64,000 nt of DNA from Bradyrhizobium sp. (GTDB lineage Bacteria; Pseudomonadota; Alphaproteobacteria; Rhizobiales; Xanthobacteraceae): assembly GCF_004799405.1 (NCBI RefSeq), contig NZ_SSMW01000143.1:1-64000 (forward strand), in the 5' to 3' direction. The position numbers and the translations under genes were made by a program. Below, one piece after another: positions 27,331 to 38,810 of the stretch. A model generated the notes under the pieces. That model was not told the DNA's origin, did no database searches, and saw only the letters and a list, made by a program, of their open reading frames with translations. How positions within the stretch are numbered: position 1 is the first letter of the stretch; every line of letters starts with the position of its first letter.

Positions 27331-28923
27331 ATGACCGACCGTCCCACCGATCTTTCGTCGCTACCGTCTTACCGGGCGCCGCGCCATCAGCTGTTCTCGG
27401 CGCGTAAATTCGCTTTGATGGCTTCGGTCGTTGCCGGCCTCGGCGTTGCCGTCTACGGTTTTGCGCCTTCGCACCGCCCGGTCGATATTTTCACCACCAG
27501 CGCGCATGCGCAGGTCAATAACGAAGTCCGCAAGGTCGAAAAGCCGATCGGCTTTGCCGATATCGTCGAGCGCGTGAAGCCGTCGGTGATTTCGGTCAAG
27601 GTCAACATCAACCAGAAGATTGCCAGGGACGACAGCGGCAATGGCAATGACGAGTCGCCGTTCCAGCCGGGATCGCCGATGGAGCGTTTCTTCCGCCGAT
27701 TTGGCGGACCCGATGGCCTGCCGCCGGGCATGCGCGGCCCGCGTGGCCGTGGCATCATAACCGGACAGGGGTCCGGCTTCTTTATTTCCGCCGACGGCTA
27801 CGCCGTCACCAACAATCACGTCGTTGACGGCGCCGACAAGGTCGAAGTCACCACCGACGACGGCAAGACCTATACCGCGAAGGTGATCGGCACCGACGCC
27901 CGCACCGACGTTGCCCTGATCAAGGTCGAGGGCGGCTCGAACTTCCCCTTCGCCAAGCTGTCCGACGGCAAGCCTCGGATCGGCGACTGGGTGCTTGCGG
28001 TCGGCAATCCCTTCGGTCTCGGCGGCACCGTAACGGCCGGCATTGTCTCGGCCAGCGGCCGCGACATCGGCAACGGCCCGTACGATGATTTCATCCAGAT
28101 CGACGCGCCCGTCAACAAGGGTAACTCCGGCGGCCCGGCCTTCAATACCGAAGGCGAAGTGATGGGCGTCAACACCGCGATCTACTCGCCATCGGGCGGC
28201 AGCGTCGGCATCGCGTTCTCAATCCCGGCCTCGACCGTGAAGACGGTGATCGCTCAGCTCAAGGACAAGGGCTCGGTCAGCCGCGGCTGGATCGGCGTCC
28301 AGATTCAACCCGTCACGGCCGATATTGCCGACAGCCTCGGCCTCAAGAAGGCGGAAGGCGCGCTGGTTGCAGAACCCCAGGCCAATGGCCCCGCCGCCAA
28401 GGCCGGCATCGAATCCGGTGACGTGATCACCGCCGTCAATGGCGAGCAGGTCAAGGATGCCCGCGAGCTCGCCCGCACCATCGGCGGTCTTGCGCCCGGC
28501 AATTCGGTGAAGCTCAACGTGCTGCACAAGGGCCAGGACAAGGTCGTCAGCCTGACGCTGGGCCAGTTGCCCAACTCGGTGGAGGCCAACGCCGATACCG
28601 ATAATGGCGACAAGACCAGTCCGAGCCGTGGAACCGACGTGCCTAAGCTGGGGTTGACGCTTGCGCCCGCCAACAGCGTCGCCGGCGCCGGCAAGGATGG
28701 CGTCGTCGTGACAGAAGTCGATCCGAAGAGTGCGGCGGCCGAGCGTGGCTTCAAGGAAGGCGATGTCATTCTCGAAGTCGCCGGCAAGAGCGTCGCCAAT
28801 GTCGGCGATGTCCGCGAAGCCATCGCGGCTGCGCGCAGCGACAACAAGAACAGCGTTCTGATGCGGGTCAAATCGAATGGCGGTGCGGCACACTTCGTCG
28901 CGGTGCCGCTGGCGAAGGGCTGA
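27331..28923 (+). CDS. degP: Do-family periplasmic serine protease (DegP/MucD)
   Basis: 530 aa from the ATG at 27331 (GGAGAT upstream). A long N-terminal signal or anchor (about 27-60, ending SAHAQ) exports it. Trypsin-like triad: His163 in NNHVVDG, Asp193 in TDVALIKV, Ser266 in GNSGGPAF. Two PDZ domains follow (about 295-390 and 430-525). It degrades or refolds damaged proteins in the periplasm. In this group the gene is commonly followed by a two-component pair and glnE, as seen here; a strong terminator separates it from them. Confidence 0.92.
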   Translation: MTDRPTDLSSLPSYRAPRHQLFSARKFALMASVVAGLGVAVYGFAPSHRPVDIFTTSAHAQVNNEVRKVEKPIGFADIVERVKPSVISVKVNINQKIARDDSGNGNDESPFQPGSPMERFFRRFGGPDGLPPGMRGPRGRGIITGQGSGFFISADGYAVTNNHVVDGADKVEVTTDDGKTYTAKVIGTDARTDVALIKVEGGSNFPFAKLSDGKPRIGDWVLAVGNPFGLGGTVTAGIVSASGRDIGNGPYDDFIQIDAPVNKGNSGGPAFNTEGEVMGVNTAIYSPSGGSVGIAFSIPASTVKTVIAQLKDKGSVSRGWIGVQIQPVTADIADSLGLKKAEGALVAEPQANGPAAKAGIESGDVITAVNGEQVKDARELARTIGGLAPGNSVKLNVLHKGQDKVVSLTLGQLPNSVEANADTDNGDKTSPSRGTDVPKLGLTLAPANSVAGAGKDGVVVTEVDPKSAAAERGFKEGDVILEVAGKSVANVGDVREAIAAARSDNKNSVLMRVKSNGGAAHFVAVPLAKG

Positions 28924-29066
28924 CGCCAGGACGTTTGCGAAATGGGGAGTGTCGCCGGCATAGTCGCCCCCGCCGACGGCTCTTTCCGGGGAGCGGGTCA
29001 ACAGCTCGCTCCCCATGGTTTCCTTCCTTCCGGTGGAATTCGCCCCCCTCCGTCGGAAGGCTCTAA

Positions 29067-29105
29067 GGGCGGTGAGGTTCCCCAGCTTCACCGCCCGCTT
29101 TTTTT
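29067..29105 (+). terminator. Rho-independent terminator after degP
   Basis: Stem GGGCGGTGA/TCACCGCCC around a 12-nt loop with an inner GCTTCAC pairing possibility, followed by GCTTTTTTT. Ends the degP transcript about 145 nt after its stop codon. Confidence 0.85.
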
Positions 29106-29201
29106 GAAAAGGTTCGGAAAATGCGGGTCGCCTTGCATGAAGATGCCGACCGCGCCATGGTGACAGAAAGCCGACTTGACTTGACCGCAACCGACACCCA
29201 G

Positions 29202-29882
29202 ATGCGCCTGCTGATCATCGAAGACGACCGCGAGTCCGCCGACTATCTCGTGAAGGCGTTTCGCGAGGTCGGTTACGTCGCCGATCTCGCCAGCGATGGC
29301 GAGGAGGGGTTGGCGCTGGCCGACTCCGGCGACTACGACGTGCTGGTGATCGACCGCATGCTGCCGAAGCGCGACGGCCTGTCGTTGATCGGCAGCTTGC
29401 GCGAGAAGGGCAACCGCACGCCGGCGCTGATTCTCTCCGCGCTCGGTCAGGTCGATGACCGCATCAAGGGCCTGCGCGCCGGCGGCGACGACTATCTGCC
29501 GAAACCCTATTCGTTCGCCGAATTGCTGGCGCGGGTCGAAGTATTGTCGCGCCGTCATGGCGGTCCCGCCGAAGAGACCACCTATCGCGTCGGCGATCTC
29601 GAACTCGACCGGCTTTCGCACCGGGTGGCGCGCGGCAAGGACGAATTGACGCTGCAGCCGCGCGAGTTCCGGCTGCTGGAATATCTGATGAAGCATGCCG
29701 GGCAGGTGGTGACGCGCACCATGCTGCTCGAAAACGTCTGGGATTATCATTTCGATCCGCAGACCAATGTCATCGACGTGCATATTTCGCGGCTGCGCTC
29801 CAAGATCGACAAGGGCTTCGAGCGGCCGCTGCTTCATACCATTCGCGGCGCGGGATACATGATCCGTGACGGCATTCGGTAA
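29202..29882 (+). CDS. OmpR-family response regulator
   Basis: 226 aa counted from the ATG at 29202, where homologues begin (MRLLIIEDD); in-frame starts at 29121 and 29157 would add 27 or 15 residues. Receiver with EDD at 7-9, phospho-Asp51 (VLVIDRMLP) and Lys in PKPYSF; winged-helix domain about 130-224 (LQPREFRLLEYLMKHAG, NVIDVHISRLRSKID). It overlaps the kinase gene by 17 nt. Position after degP suggests control of envelope stress, as for CpxR or CzcR-type systems, but no target site could be read. Confidence 0.87.
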   Translation: MRLLIIEDDRESADYLVKAFREVGYVADLASDGEEGLALADSGDYDVLVIDRMLPKRDGLSLIGSLREKGNRTPALILSALGQVDDRIKGLRAGGDDYLPKPYSFAELLARVEVLSRRHGGPAEETTYRVGDLELDRLSHRVARGKDELTLQPREFRLLEYLMKHAGQVVTRTMLLENVWDYHFDPQTNVIDVHISRLRSKIDKGFERPLLHTIRGAGYMIRDGIR

Positions 29883-31338
29883 ACTGATCCGGACCACCGC
29901 GTTCCGGTTGACCCTGGTCTATCTGTTCTTGTTTGCGCTGTTCGCGGCATCCTTGCTGGGCTATTTCGCCTGGAACACGCGCCGGCTGATCACCGAGCAG
30001 ATCACCTCAACGGTGAACGCGGAGACCGGGGAGATCAGCGACATCTTCGCACGCCGCGGCTTGCGCGGGCTGGTGTTCACGATCGAGAACCGGGCGCTGC
30101 GGCCTGGCGCCAATCTTTACCTCGTGACCACGCCGAGCGGGCAGGCCGTCGCCGGCAATGTCGGCTCGCTCGCGCCGGGCGTGATGGGAACCTCGGGCTG
30201 GTCCGAGACCGCCTATCGGCGGCTTGACGAGCAGGACACCGCGGATCATCGCGCGCTGGTGCGCGTCACCGAACTCTCCAGCGGCTTTCGCCTTTTGATC
30301 GGCAGCGATCTGGAAGAGCGCAGGCGTCTGTTCGGCATCATCGCCAAGGCGGCGCAGTGGTCGCTGTTGATCGTCATCGTGCTCGGTCTCGGCGGTGGCA
30401 CCTTCGTGGCGCGGCGGGTGTTGCGGCGTATCGACGCCATGACCGGCACCACCCAGCGCATCATGGCCGGCGATCTCAGCGGCCGGCTGCCGGTCGGGCG
30501 CAGTGGCGACGAACTCGACCGGCTGGCGGAAAATCTCAACGCCATGCTGGAGCGCATCGAAGCCCTGATGATGGGCCTGAAGGAAGTCTCCGACAACATC
30601 GCCCACGACCTGAAGACGCCGCTGACGCGGTTGCGCAACCGCGCGGAGGAGGCGTTGGCGAAATCCGGAAGCGAGGCCGAATACCGCTCGGCGCTGGAAC
30701 GGACCATCGAGGAATCCGATGGCTTGATCCGGACCTTCAACGCGCTGTTGATGATCGCACGCGCCGAGTCCGGGCAGGCCCGCGGCAACATGGATGACTT
30801 TGACGCCGCCGACGTCGCCAACGGCATTCATGAACTCTATGAGCCGCTGGCGGAAGACGACGGCATGGTCCTGCACGTCAAGACCACGCCCACCCCGCTG
30901 CACGGCAACCGCGAATTGATCAGCCAGGCGCTGGCCAACCTGGTCGAGAATGCCATCAAATACGGCAAGCCAGTCCCGGCGCCGCAGCCGCTCGGCGCCG
31001 ACGCGGTTGCAAGTCCCGCCAGCAGGGAGATCCTGATCGAGGCTCGGCGCGACGGCGACCAGGTGCTGCTCAGCGTCACCGATCATGGACCCGGTATTCC
31101 CGAAGCCGACCGCAAGCACGCGGTCGAACGCTTTGTGCGGCTTGAAGCGAGCCGCACCCAGCCCGGTTCCGGTCTCGGACTGAGTCTCGCGTCGGCGGTG
31201 GCGACGCTGCATGGCGGCGATCTCCGGCTCGCGGACGCCCACCCCGGACTATCGGCGACATTGGCGATCCCGGCGCGGATGGGCGCCAGTGACAGGCTTG
31301 CGGCTCAAATGCCGAATGTGCCACAGAAGGTGGCATGA
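29866..31338 (+). CDS. Sensor histidine kinase (CzcS/TctE-like)
   Basis: 490 aa from a GTG inside the regulator gene. Two membrane segments (about 15-37 and 162-185) bound a periplasmic domain of about 125 residues; HAMP follows, then VSDNIAHDLKTPLTRLR with phospho-His247. ATPase blocks: NLVENAIKYG, DHGPGIP, GSGLGLSLA. Its last codons overlap the start of glnE (ATGA), so the kinase and the nitrogen-control enzyme are translationally coupled. Confidence 0.87.
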   Translation: MTAFGKLIRTTAFRLTLVYLFLFALFAASLLGYFAWNTRRLITEQITSTVNAETGEISDIFARRGLRGLVFTIENRALRPGANLYLVTTPSGQAVAGNVGSLAPGVMGTSGWSETAYRRLDEQDTADHRALVRVTELSSGFRLLIGSDLEERRRLFGIIAKAAQWSLLIVIVLGLGGGTFVARRVLRRIDAMTGTTQRIMAGDLSGRLPVGRSGDELDRLAENLNAMLERIEALMMGLKEVSDNIAHDLKTPLTRLRNRAEEALAKSGSEAEYRSALERTIEESDGLIRTFNALLMIARAESGQARGNMDDFDAADVANGIHELYEPLAEDDGMVLHVKTTPTPLHGNRELISQALANLVENAIKYGKPVPAPQPLGADAVASPASREILIEARRDGDQVLLSVTDHGPGIPEADRKHAVERFVRLEASRTQPGSGLGLSLASAVATLHGGDLRLADAHPGLSATLAIPARMGASDRLAAQMPNVPQKVA

Positions 31339-34298
31339 CCCCACCCGCTGACGGCGACGCGGATCGGCATGTTCTGGCCGCGCGTTTCGCCGACGGACCG
31401 CATCTGTCCGATCCCGACCAAGCCGCGCAGCGTCTGGCCGGCTGGCTCGGCGATCTCGAACCGGTGCAGGCGGCTGCGATCCGCGATCTGGCCGGACGCT
31501 TTCCTTTCGCCAACACCGTTCTGCTGGGCACCGCGGAAGCCTCTCCCTATCTGTTCGACCTCATGCGTGCCGACGCGGCGCGAACCATCCGCTTGCTCAA
31601 TTGCGATCCGGAACCGCATCTCGCCCGATTGATCGAAACCACCTGCCCCGACGTGGCGGCGGGATCCAGCGAAGCCGACGCGATGCGTTGGCTTCGCCGC
31701 ATGAAATCGGAAGCGGCGCTCTTGATAGCGCTGTGCGACATCGGCGGCGTCTGGCCGGTGATGCAGGTGACGGCGGCGCTGACCGATCTGGCGACCGCCG
31801 CGGTGCGATCGGCGCTGCGCTTTCTGCTGCGGAAGGAAACCGCGCGCGGCAAGCTGTCACCGCCCAGCCTCGATTGCCCTGAGGATAACAGCGGCCTCGT
31901 CGTGCTCGCCATGGGCAAGATGGGCGCCGGCGAATTGAATTATTCCAGCGACATCGACCTGATCGTATTCTACGACCTGGCGGCTCCCACGCTGGCGCCG
32001 GATATCGAGCCGCAACCGTTTTTCGTGCGCGTCACGCAAGCGCTGTCGCGGCTGCTGCAACAGCGTGACGGCGACGGCTATGTGTTCCGTGTCGACCTGC
32101 GGCTGCGGCCGGACCCGGCTTCGACGCCGGTGGCGATCTCGATCGAGGCGGCGCTGCATTATTATGAGCGGGAAGGGCGGACCTGGGAGCGCGCCGCCAT
32201 GATCAAGGCGCGGCCCTGCGCCGGCGATGCCAAGGCCGGCGAGGCGCTGGTCGCCGATATCGTGCCGTTCGTCTGGCGCAAGCACCTGGATTTCGCCGCG
32301 CTCGCCGACGTGCACGACATGAAGCGACAGATGCAGGCGTTTCGCGGTCAGAACGAAATCGCGGTCGAAGGCCACAACGTCAAGGTCGGGCGCGGCGGGA
32401 TCCGCGAGATCGAGTTTTTTGCCCAGACCCAGCAATTGATCGCCGGCGGCCGGCATCCGGAGTTGCGGGTGCGGCCGACGCTGGATGCGTTGAATGTACT
32501 GGCGTCGAGCAACTGGATCACTTTTGAGGCGCGCGACGAACTCACCGCGGCCTATCTGTTTCTGCGCCGGGTCGAGCACCGGCTGCAGATGGTGGCGGAC
32601 GAGCAGACCCATACGCTGCCCGGCGATGTCGAGGCGATGGAGCGCTTCGTGCATTTCCTCGGCTATGACAGCCGTGCCGCATTTGCAAAAGATTTGCTGC
32701 TTCACCTTAACATTGTGCAGGGGCATTACGGCAAGCTGTTCGAGGGTGACCCGACCGGCACCGCGAAATTGCCGGAGATAAATTACGCCGCCGGCCCCGA
32801 CGATCCGCGCCTGCTCGAACATCTGGCCACGCTCGGCTTCAAGAATCCGGTGATGGTGGCCAGGGTCCTGCAGCAATGGATCGCCGGCGACTACCGCGCG
32901 TTCCGGACGGCGTCGACGCGGAGCGCGTTCCTTGAATTTGTTCCCGCGCTGATTGCCGGCCTGGCGCTGGCCGAGGAACCCGACCATGCGGTGACGGCGT
33001 TCGACCGCTTCCTGCAGGCGTTGCAGCGGGGAGGGCGGTTGATCTCGCTGCTCAGCCAGAACCGTGATCTCGTCGCCTTGGTGGCGCTGATCCTTGGCGC
33101 CGCGCCGCGTCTCGGAGACATGCTGGCGCGGCAGCCGCAGATCATGGACGGGTTGATCGATCCCCGCTTCTTCGGCGCGATGCCGGACCGGCGCGAATTG
33201 TCCGCGCGTCTTGCGGCAACCTTGGCGGATGCGGATTCCTACGAGGAGTTTCTCGACCGGTTGCGATTGTTCGGCCAGGAGAGCCTGTTCCTGATCGGTG
33301 CGCGCATCCTGTCCGGCACCGTCACCGCCCGGCAGGCCGCCATTGCCTTTGCCGATGTCGCCGAGGGCATCGTCGATACCGTGCATGGTCTGGTGACCGG
33401 CCAGTTCGCGACCCGGCACGGCCGCATCGGGGGACAGCAGACCGCGATCCTCGCCATGGGCAGGCTTGGCAGCCGGGAGATGACGGCGTCGTCCGACCTC
33501 GATTTGATCCTGCTTTATGATTTCGATCACCACCATCCGGACTCCGACGGCGCGCGCCCGTTGCACGGCGCGCAGTATTTTGCGCGTTTTACCCAGCGGC
33601 TGATCAGCGCCTTTACGACACGAACCAATTACGGCGTGCTCTACGAGGTCGACATGCGGCTGCGCCCTTCCGGCCGGGCCGGCCCTGTGGCATCGCGGCT
33701 GGATTCATTCGCCGAATACCAGGATCGCGAAGCCTGGACCTGGGAGCACATGGCGCTGACCCGGGCGCGGGTGATTTCGTCGTCGCCGGCATTCCGCGGC
33801 AAGATCGAAAGCATCATCCGCGAAGTGCTGACGCGGCCGCGCGACGCTGCGTCTGTCGCCGCCGATGTTGCGGACATGCGGCGTGCCATTGCGCTGGAGA
33901 AGGGCGAGGACGACGTGTGGGATCTGAAATATGCCGCCGGCGGCATCGTCGATGTCGATTTCATCGCGCAATATCTCCAGCTCGTTCACGCCGCCGACAG
34001 ACCCGATATCCTCGACGTTTCGACGCTGCAGGTGCTGGACAATGCCGCACGGCTCGGCGTGCTGCCGCCGTCCGCGGTGGAAGTGCTGCGTCCGGCGGCG
34101 CGGCTCTATCATGACCTCACGCAAATCCTGCGGCTATGTGTCACCGAAAGGTTCAGGCCGGAAACCGCAGGCGAGGATCTGTTGCGGGTGATGGCGCGCG
34201 CCGGCGATGCACCGGATTTTTCATCGCTCGAGGCCAGGGTGCGGGAGACCCAGACCGAGGTGCGCCGGGTGTTTCGCGAGTTGCTCGAGGGCGGATAG
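31335..34298 (+). CDS. glnE: Glutamine synthetase adenylyltransferase/adenylyl-removing enzyme
   Basis: 987 aa, full length. Two nucleotidyltransferase domains in tandem: the N-terminal adenylyl-removing half has GELNYSSDIDLIVFYD (about 195-210) and the C-terminal adenylyl-transferring half has GSREMTASSDLDLILLYD (about 710-727), each with paired Asp residues, separated by regulatory helices and followed by a GlnD-UR-type helical domain. GlnE adds or removes AMP on a Tyr of glutamine synthetase according to PII state. The ATGA overlap with the kinase ahead is clear. Confidence 0.95.
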   Translation: MTPPADGDADRHVLAARFADGPHLSDPDQAAQRLAGWLGDLEPVQAAAIRDLAGRFPFANTVLLGTAEASPYLFDLMRADAARTIRLLNCDPEPHLARLIETTCPDVAAGSSEADAMRWLRRMKSEAALLIALCDIGGVWPVMQVTAALTDLATAAVRSALRFLLRKETARGKLSPPSLDCPEDNSGLVVLAMGKMGAGELNYSSDIDLIVFYDLAAPTLAPDIEPQPFFVRVTQALSRLLQQRDGDGYVFRVDLRLRPDPASTPVAISIEAALHYYEREGRTWERAAMIKARPCAGDAKAGEALVADIVPFVWRKHLDFAALADVHDMKRQMQAFRGQNEIAVEGHNVKVGRGGIREIEFFAQTQQLIAGGRHPELRVRPTLDALNVLASSNWITFEARDELTAAYLFLRRVEHRLQMVADEQTHTLPGDVEAMERFVHFLGYDSRAAFAKDLLLHLNIVQGHYGKLFEGDPTGTAKLPEINYAAGPDDPRLLEHLATLGFKNPVMVARVLQQWIAGDYRAFRTASTRSAFLEFVPALIAGLALAEEPDHAVTAFDRFLQALQRGGRLISLLSQNRDLVALVALILGAAPRLGDMLARQPQIMDGLIDPRFFGAMPDRRELSARLAATLADADSYEEFLDRLRLFGQESLFLIGARILSGTVTARQAAIAFADVAEGIVDTVHGLVTGQFATRHGRIGGQQTAILAMGRLGSREMTASSDLDLILLYDFDHHHPDSDGARPLHGAQYFARFTQRLISAFTTRTNYGVLYEVDMRLRPSGRAGPVASRLDSFAEYQDREAWTWEHMALTRARVISSSPAFRGKIESIIREVLTRPRDAASVAADVADMRRAIALEKGEDDVWDLKYAAGGIVDVDFIAQYLQLVHAADRPDILDVSTLQVLDNAARLGVLPPSAVEVLRPAARLYHDLTQILRLCVTERFRPETAGEDLLRVMARAGDAPDFSSLEARVRETQTEVRRVFRELLEGG

Positions 34299-34382
34299 CG
34301 TTGTTCGACAAGCGTCATCCTAGAGACATGTCGACCGGTTTCGAATACGTTTGCGGTCGAAAAATTTATGGGGAGAGGTGCG

Positions 34383-35306
34383 ATGCGTATTGCGGTGGTC
34401 GGCGCCGGCGGCGTTGGAGGCGGGTTCGGCGCGGCATTGGCCAAGGCGGGTGCCGACGTGACGTTCATCGCGCGGGGCGCCCATCTTGCCGCGATGCAGA
34501 GCCAGGGATTGAGAGTTGAGAGCGAACGCGGTGCGATCCATCTGGTGCCGACCCAGGCCACCGACGATCCCGCCGGCGTCGGCAAGGTTGATATCGTGCT
34601 GTTTTGCGTCAAGCTGTGGGATGTCGCAAGCGCCGGACAGCACATCAAGCCGTTGATCGGGCCCGATACCGCCGTGATCCCGCTGCAGAACGGCGTCGAC
34701 GCGCACGAGCGGCTGGTGCCGATCCTTGGCCCGCATGCCGTGATGGGCGGCGTGGCGCAAATCAGTGCGTCGATCGTCGGGCCGGGAAAGATTTTGCAGG
34801 TCGGCACCTTCATGCGCATGATATTCGGCGAACTCGACGGCAAGCGCAGCAAGCGCGGCGAGGAGTTTCTCGCGCTCTGCCTGAAGGCCGGCTTCGACGC
34901 GACCTTGAGCGAGCAGATTCTGACCGATCTCTGGATGAAGTTCATCCTGCTCGCCAGCAACGCCGGCATGATGTCGTTGTCGCGGCAGCCGATCGGCAAA
35001 TTGCGGGACGACCCCGATATGCGTCCCATCTTCGTTGCGGCCTACCAGGAAGCCTTCGATGTCGGCCGCGCCAAAGGCGTCGCGTTGCCGGCCGATGCGG
35101 TCGACAGAATTGTCGGGCTCACCGGGCACTTCCCGCCCGCCATGAAGGCCTCGATGGCGCTCGACCTCGATCGCGGCAACCGGCTCGAAGTACCCTGGCT
35201 CAGCGGCAAGGTCGCGGAGCTCGGCCGCCAGTTCGGCATTCCCACTCCGACGCACAGCATGATCTATGCGATGCTGAAACCCTACATCATGGGCAAGCTG
35301 GCTTGA
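34383..35306 (+). CDS. Ketopantoate reductase family protein (PanE/ApbA)
   Basis: 307 aa from the ATG at 34383 with GGGGAGAGG ahead. Rossmann NADP site VVGAGGVGGGFG at 4-15; the catalytic Lys region FCVKLWD (about 72-78) and QNGVDAHE follow, and the C-terminal helical domain carries the second conserved Lys region (LTDLWMKFILLASNAG) and the substrate residue block SMALDLDRGN. The family reduces 2-dehydropantoate for coenzyme A synthesis, but many paralogues reduce other 2-oxoacids; a paralogue in Methylobacterium, PanE2, reduces oxalyl-CoA. Which one this is cannot be told from sequence alone. Confidence 0.85.
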   Translation: MRIAVVGAGGVGGGFGAALAKAGADVTFIARGAHLAAMQSQGLRVESERGAIHLVPTQATDDPAGVGKVDIVLFCVKLWDVASAGQHIKPLIGPDTAVIPLQNGVDAHERLVPILGPHAVMGGVAQISASIVGPGKILQVGTFMRMIFGELDGKRSKRGEEFLALCLKAGFDATLSEQILTDLWMKFILLASNAGMMSLSRQPIGKLRDDPDMRPIFVAAYQEAFDVGRAKGVALPADAVDRIVGLTGHFPPAMKASMALDLDRGNRLEVPWLSGKVAELGRQFGIPTPTHSMIYAMLKPYIMGKLA

Positions 35307-35377
35307 GGGTGCAGCCGTCAATCGCGTTTTGAAGCGAGCGCGCATCCACGCTGGAAATTTCCGCCAATCAATCGATC

Positions 35378-36004
35378 TCAATAAAGGCGTTTCTCTTCGT
35401 TGTACTCAACGATCGCCTGCAGTTGTTCCAGGGATTCCGTCAGAGCGCCGTGATCTTTCAAGGCTTGCGCATAGCTCGGCAATCCATCGATCGGGCCCCA
35501 GCTTTCCGGTTGCCACATGCCGGATCGGATCATGGATTTCCCGCAATGAAAGAAGGCTTCCTTGACGTGCACGATCATGGCGAGTTTGGGCGGCTTGTCA
35601 TTGACGGCCATTTCCGCCAGCAGGTCCGGGTCTCTTGCCAGCGAGGCGGTCCCGCTGACGCGAACGACTTCGCGCCGCTTCGGCACGATAAAGATGATAC
35701 CGACGCCCGGATTTTCGAGGACGTTCAGGAAGGTGTCGCCGCGATGATTGCCGCTGCGGTCGGGTATCGCCAGCGTGTGTTTGTCGAGAACCTTGACGAA
35801 GCCGGCAGGATCTCCCTTGGGCGAGGTGTCCATGGCGCCGGCCGCATTAACGCTTGCGATCACGATAAAGGGACATCGTTCGATCCAGGCTTTGCAGTGA
35901 GGATCGATGTGGTCGATCACCTTGGCAATCTGGTTTGGAAAATCCGGCCCGAGAATCGCTTTGACCTCGGCGGCACTAGTCACCGGCACCTTGGGTCGAT
36001 ACAT
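35378..36004 (-). CDS. FMN-binding pyridoxamine-oxidase-fold protein (PPOX, MSMEG_1061-like)
   Basis: 208 aa from the ATG at 36004. Split-barrel flavin-binding fold: ERCPFIVIASVNAAGAMDTSPKGD-type strand block (about 42-65), IPDRSGNHRGDTFLNVLENPGVG (FMN phosphate contacts), and a C-terminal AFFHCGKSMIRSGMWQPE with Cys. This matches the family of small FMN-dependent oxidoreductases annotated after Mycobacterium MSMEG_1061. It is a probable cytoplasmic reductase with an unknown substrate. It faces glnE-panE and stands as a single gene. Confidence 0.75.
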   Translation of the reverse strand: MYRPKVPVTSAAEVKAILGPDFPNQIAKVIDHIDPHCKAWIERCPFIVIASVNAAGAMDTSPKGDPAGFVKVLDKHTLAIPDRSGNHRGDTFLNVLENPGVGIIFIVPKRREVVRVSGTASLARDPDLLAEMAVNDKPPKLAMIVHVKEAFFHCGKSMIRSGMWQPESWGPIDGLPSYAQALKDHGALTESLEQLQAIVEYNEEKRLY

Positions 36005-36169
36005 CGCGGCCACCCAAAAAAACAAGAGAAGTGGGCCGCCAGATTATCAGGAAGCCGGCACGGCGCAATCTTGTCACCGGAAACTGCCGGCTGTGGCGGC
36101 GTCAGCCGTCAGCGCTGCGCGGCACGCGTTCACACCGTCCGCGAGGTCGCGCCGACGCTGGAATGCTGA

Positions 36170-38482
<2,313 letters not shown>

Positions 38483-38810
38483 GCCTTTGGTCCCCTCGGA
38501 GGATTTTCGCACCCTGTCCGGAAGAACCCCAGTCGCTTCCGAATCACAATCGATTTGAATCCAGTTTTTCCGAACTGTCGAGAGTCAACGATTCGTTAAT
38601 GCAAAAAAATCTTGTCCAAAGGAGAATCGGGACTCCGAAACGCGCGCAAAGTGAGTCCGAAACGGGAACGCCGGAGAAGAGCGAGGTCGCGGTGCTTTTT
38701 TCCTGTCATGGCCGAGCTTGACCCAGCCATCCACATCTTTGCCCGAAAGAAAGTAAGACGTGTATGCCCGGCACAAGGCCGGGCATGCCGTTCGACCACA
38801 GCTTTCGCGG
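38483..38810. other. Spacer carrying a palindromic repeat
   Basis: 328 bp between the convergent-side end of the CDF gene and the kinase start. The only structure seen is the repeat at 38705-38790 and an imperfect TCAA-N7-TTAA box at 38584-38598 about 100 bp ahead of the kinase start. No ORF here is convincing. Confidence 0.4.
38705..38790. repeat. Bradyrhizobium-type intergenic palindromic repeat
   Basis: Begins GTCATGGCCGAGCTTG and ends GGCCGGGCATGCCG; internally TGCCCGGCACAAGGCCGGGCA forms a clean hairpin at 38764-38784. The GTCATGGCC and GGGCATG ends are inverted relative to each other, as in REP-like elements. Family assignment is by recognition. Confidence 0.55.

Noticed and set aside
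31857..33566. 569-codon open frame opposite glnE
   Set aside because: Antisense of an unmistakable glnE; low-complexity translation, no ribosome site.
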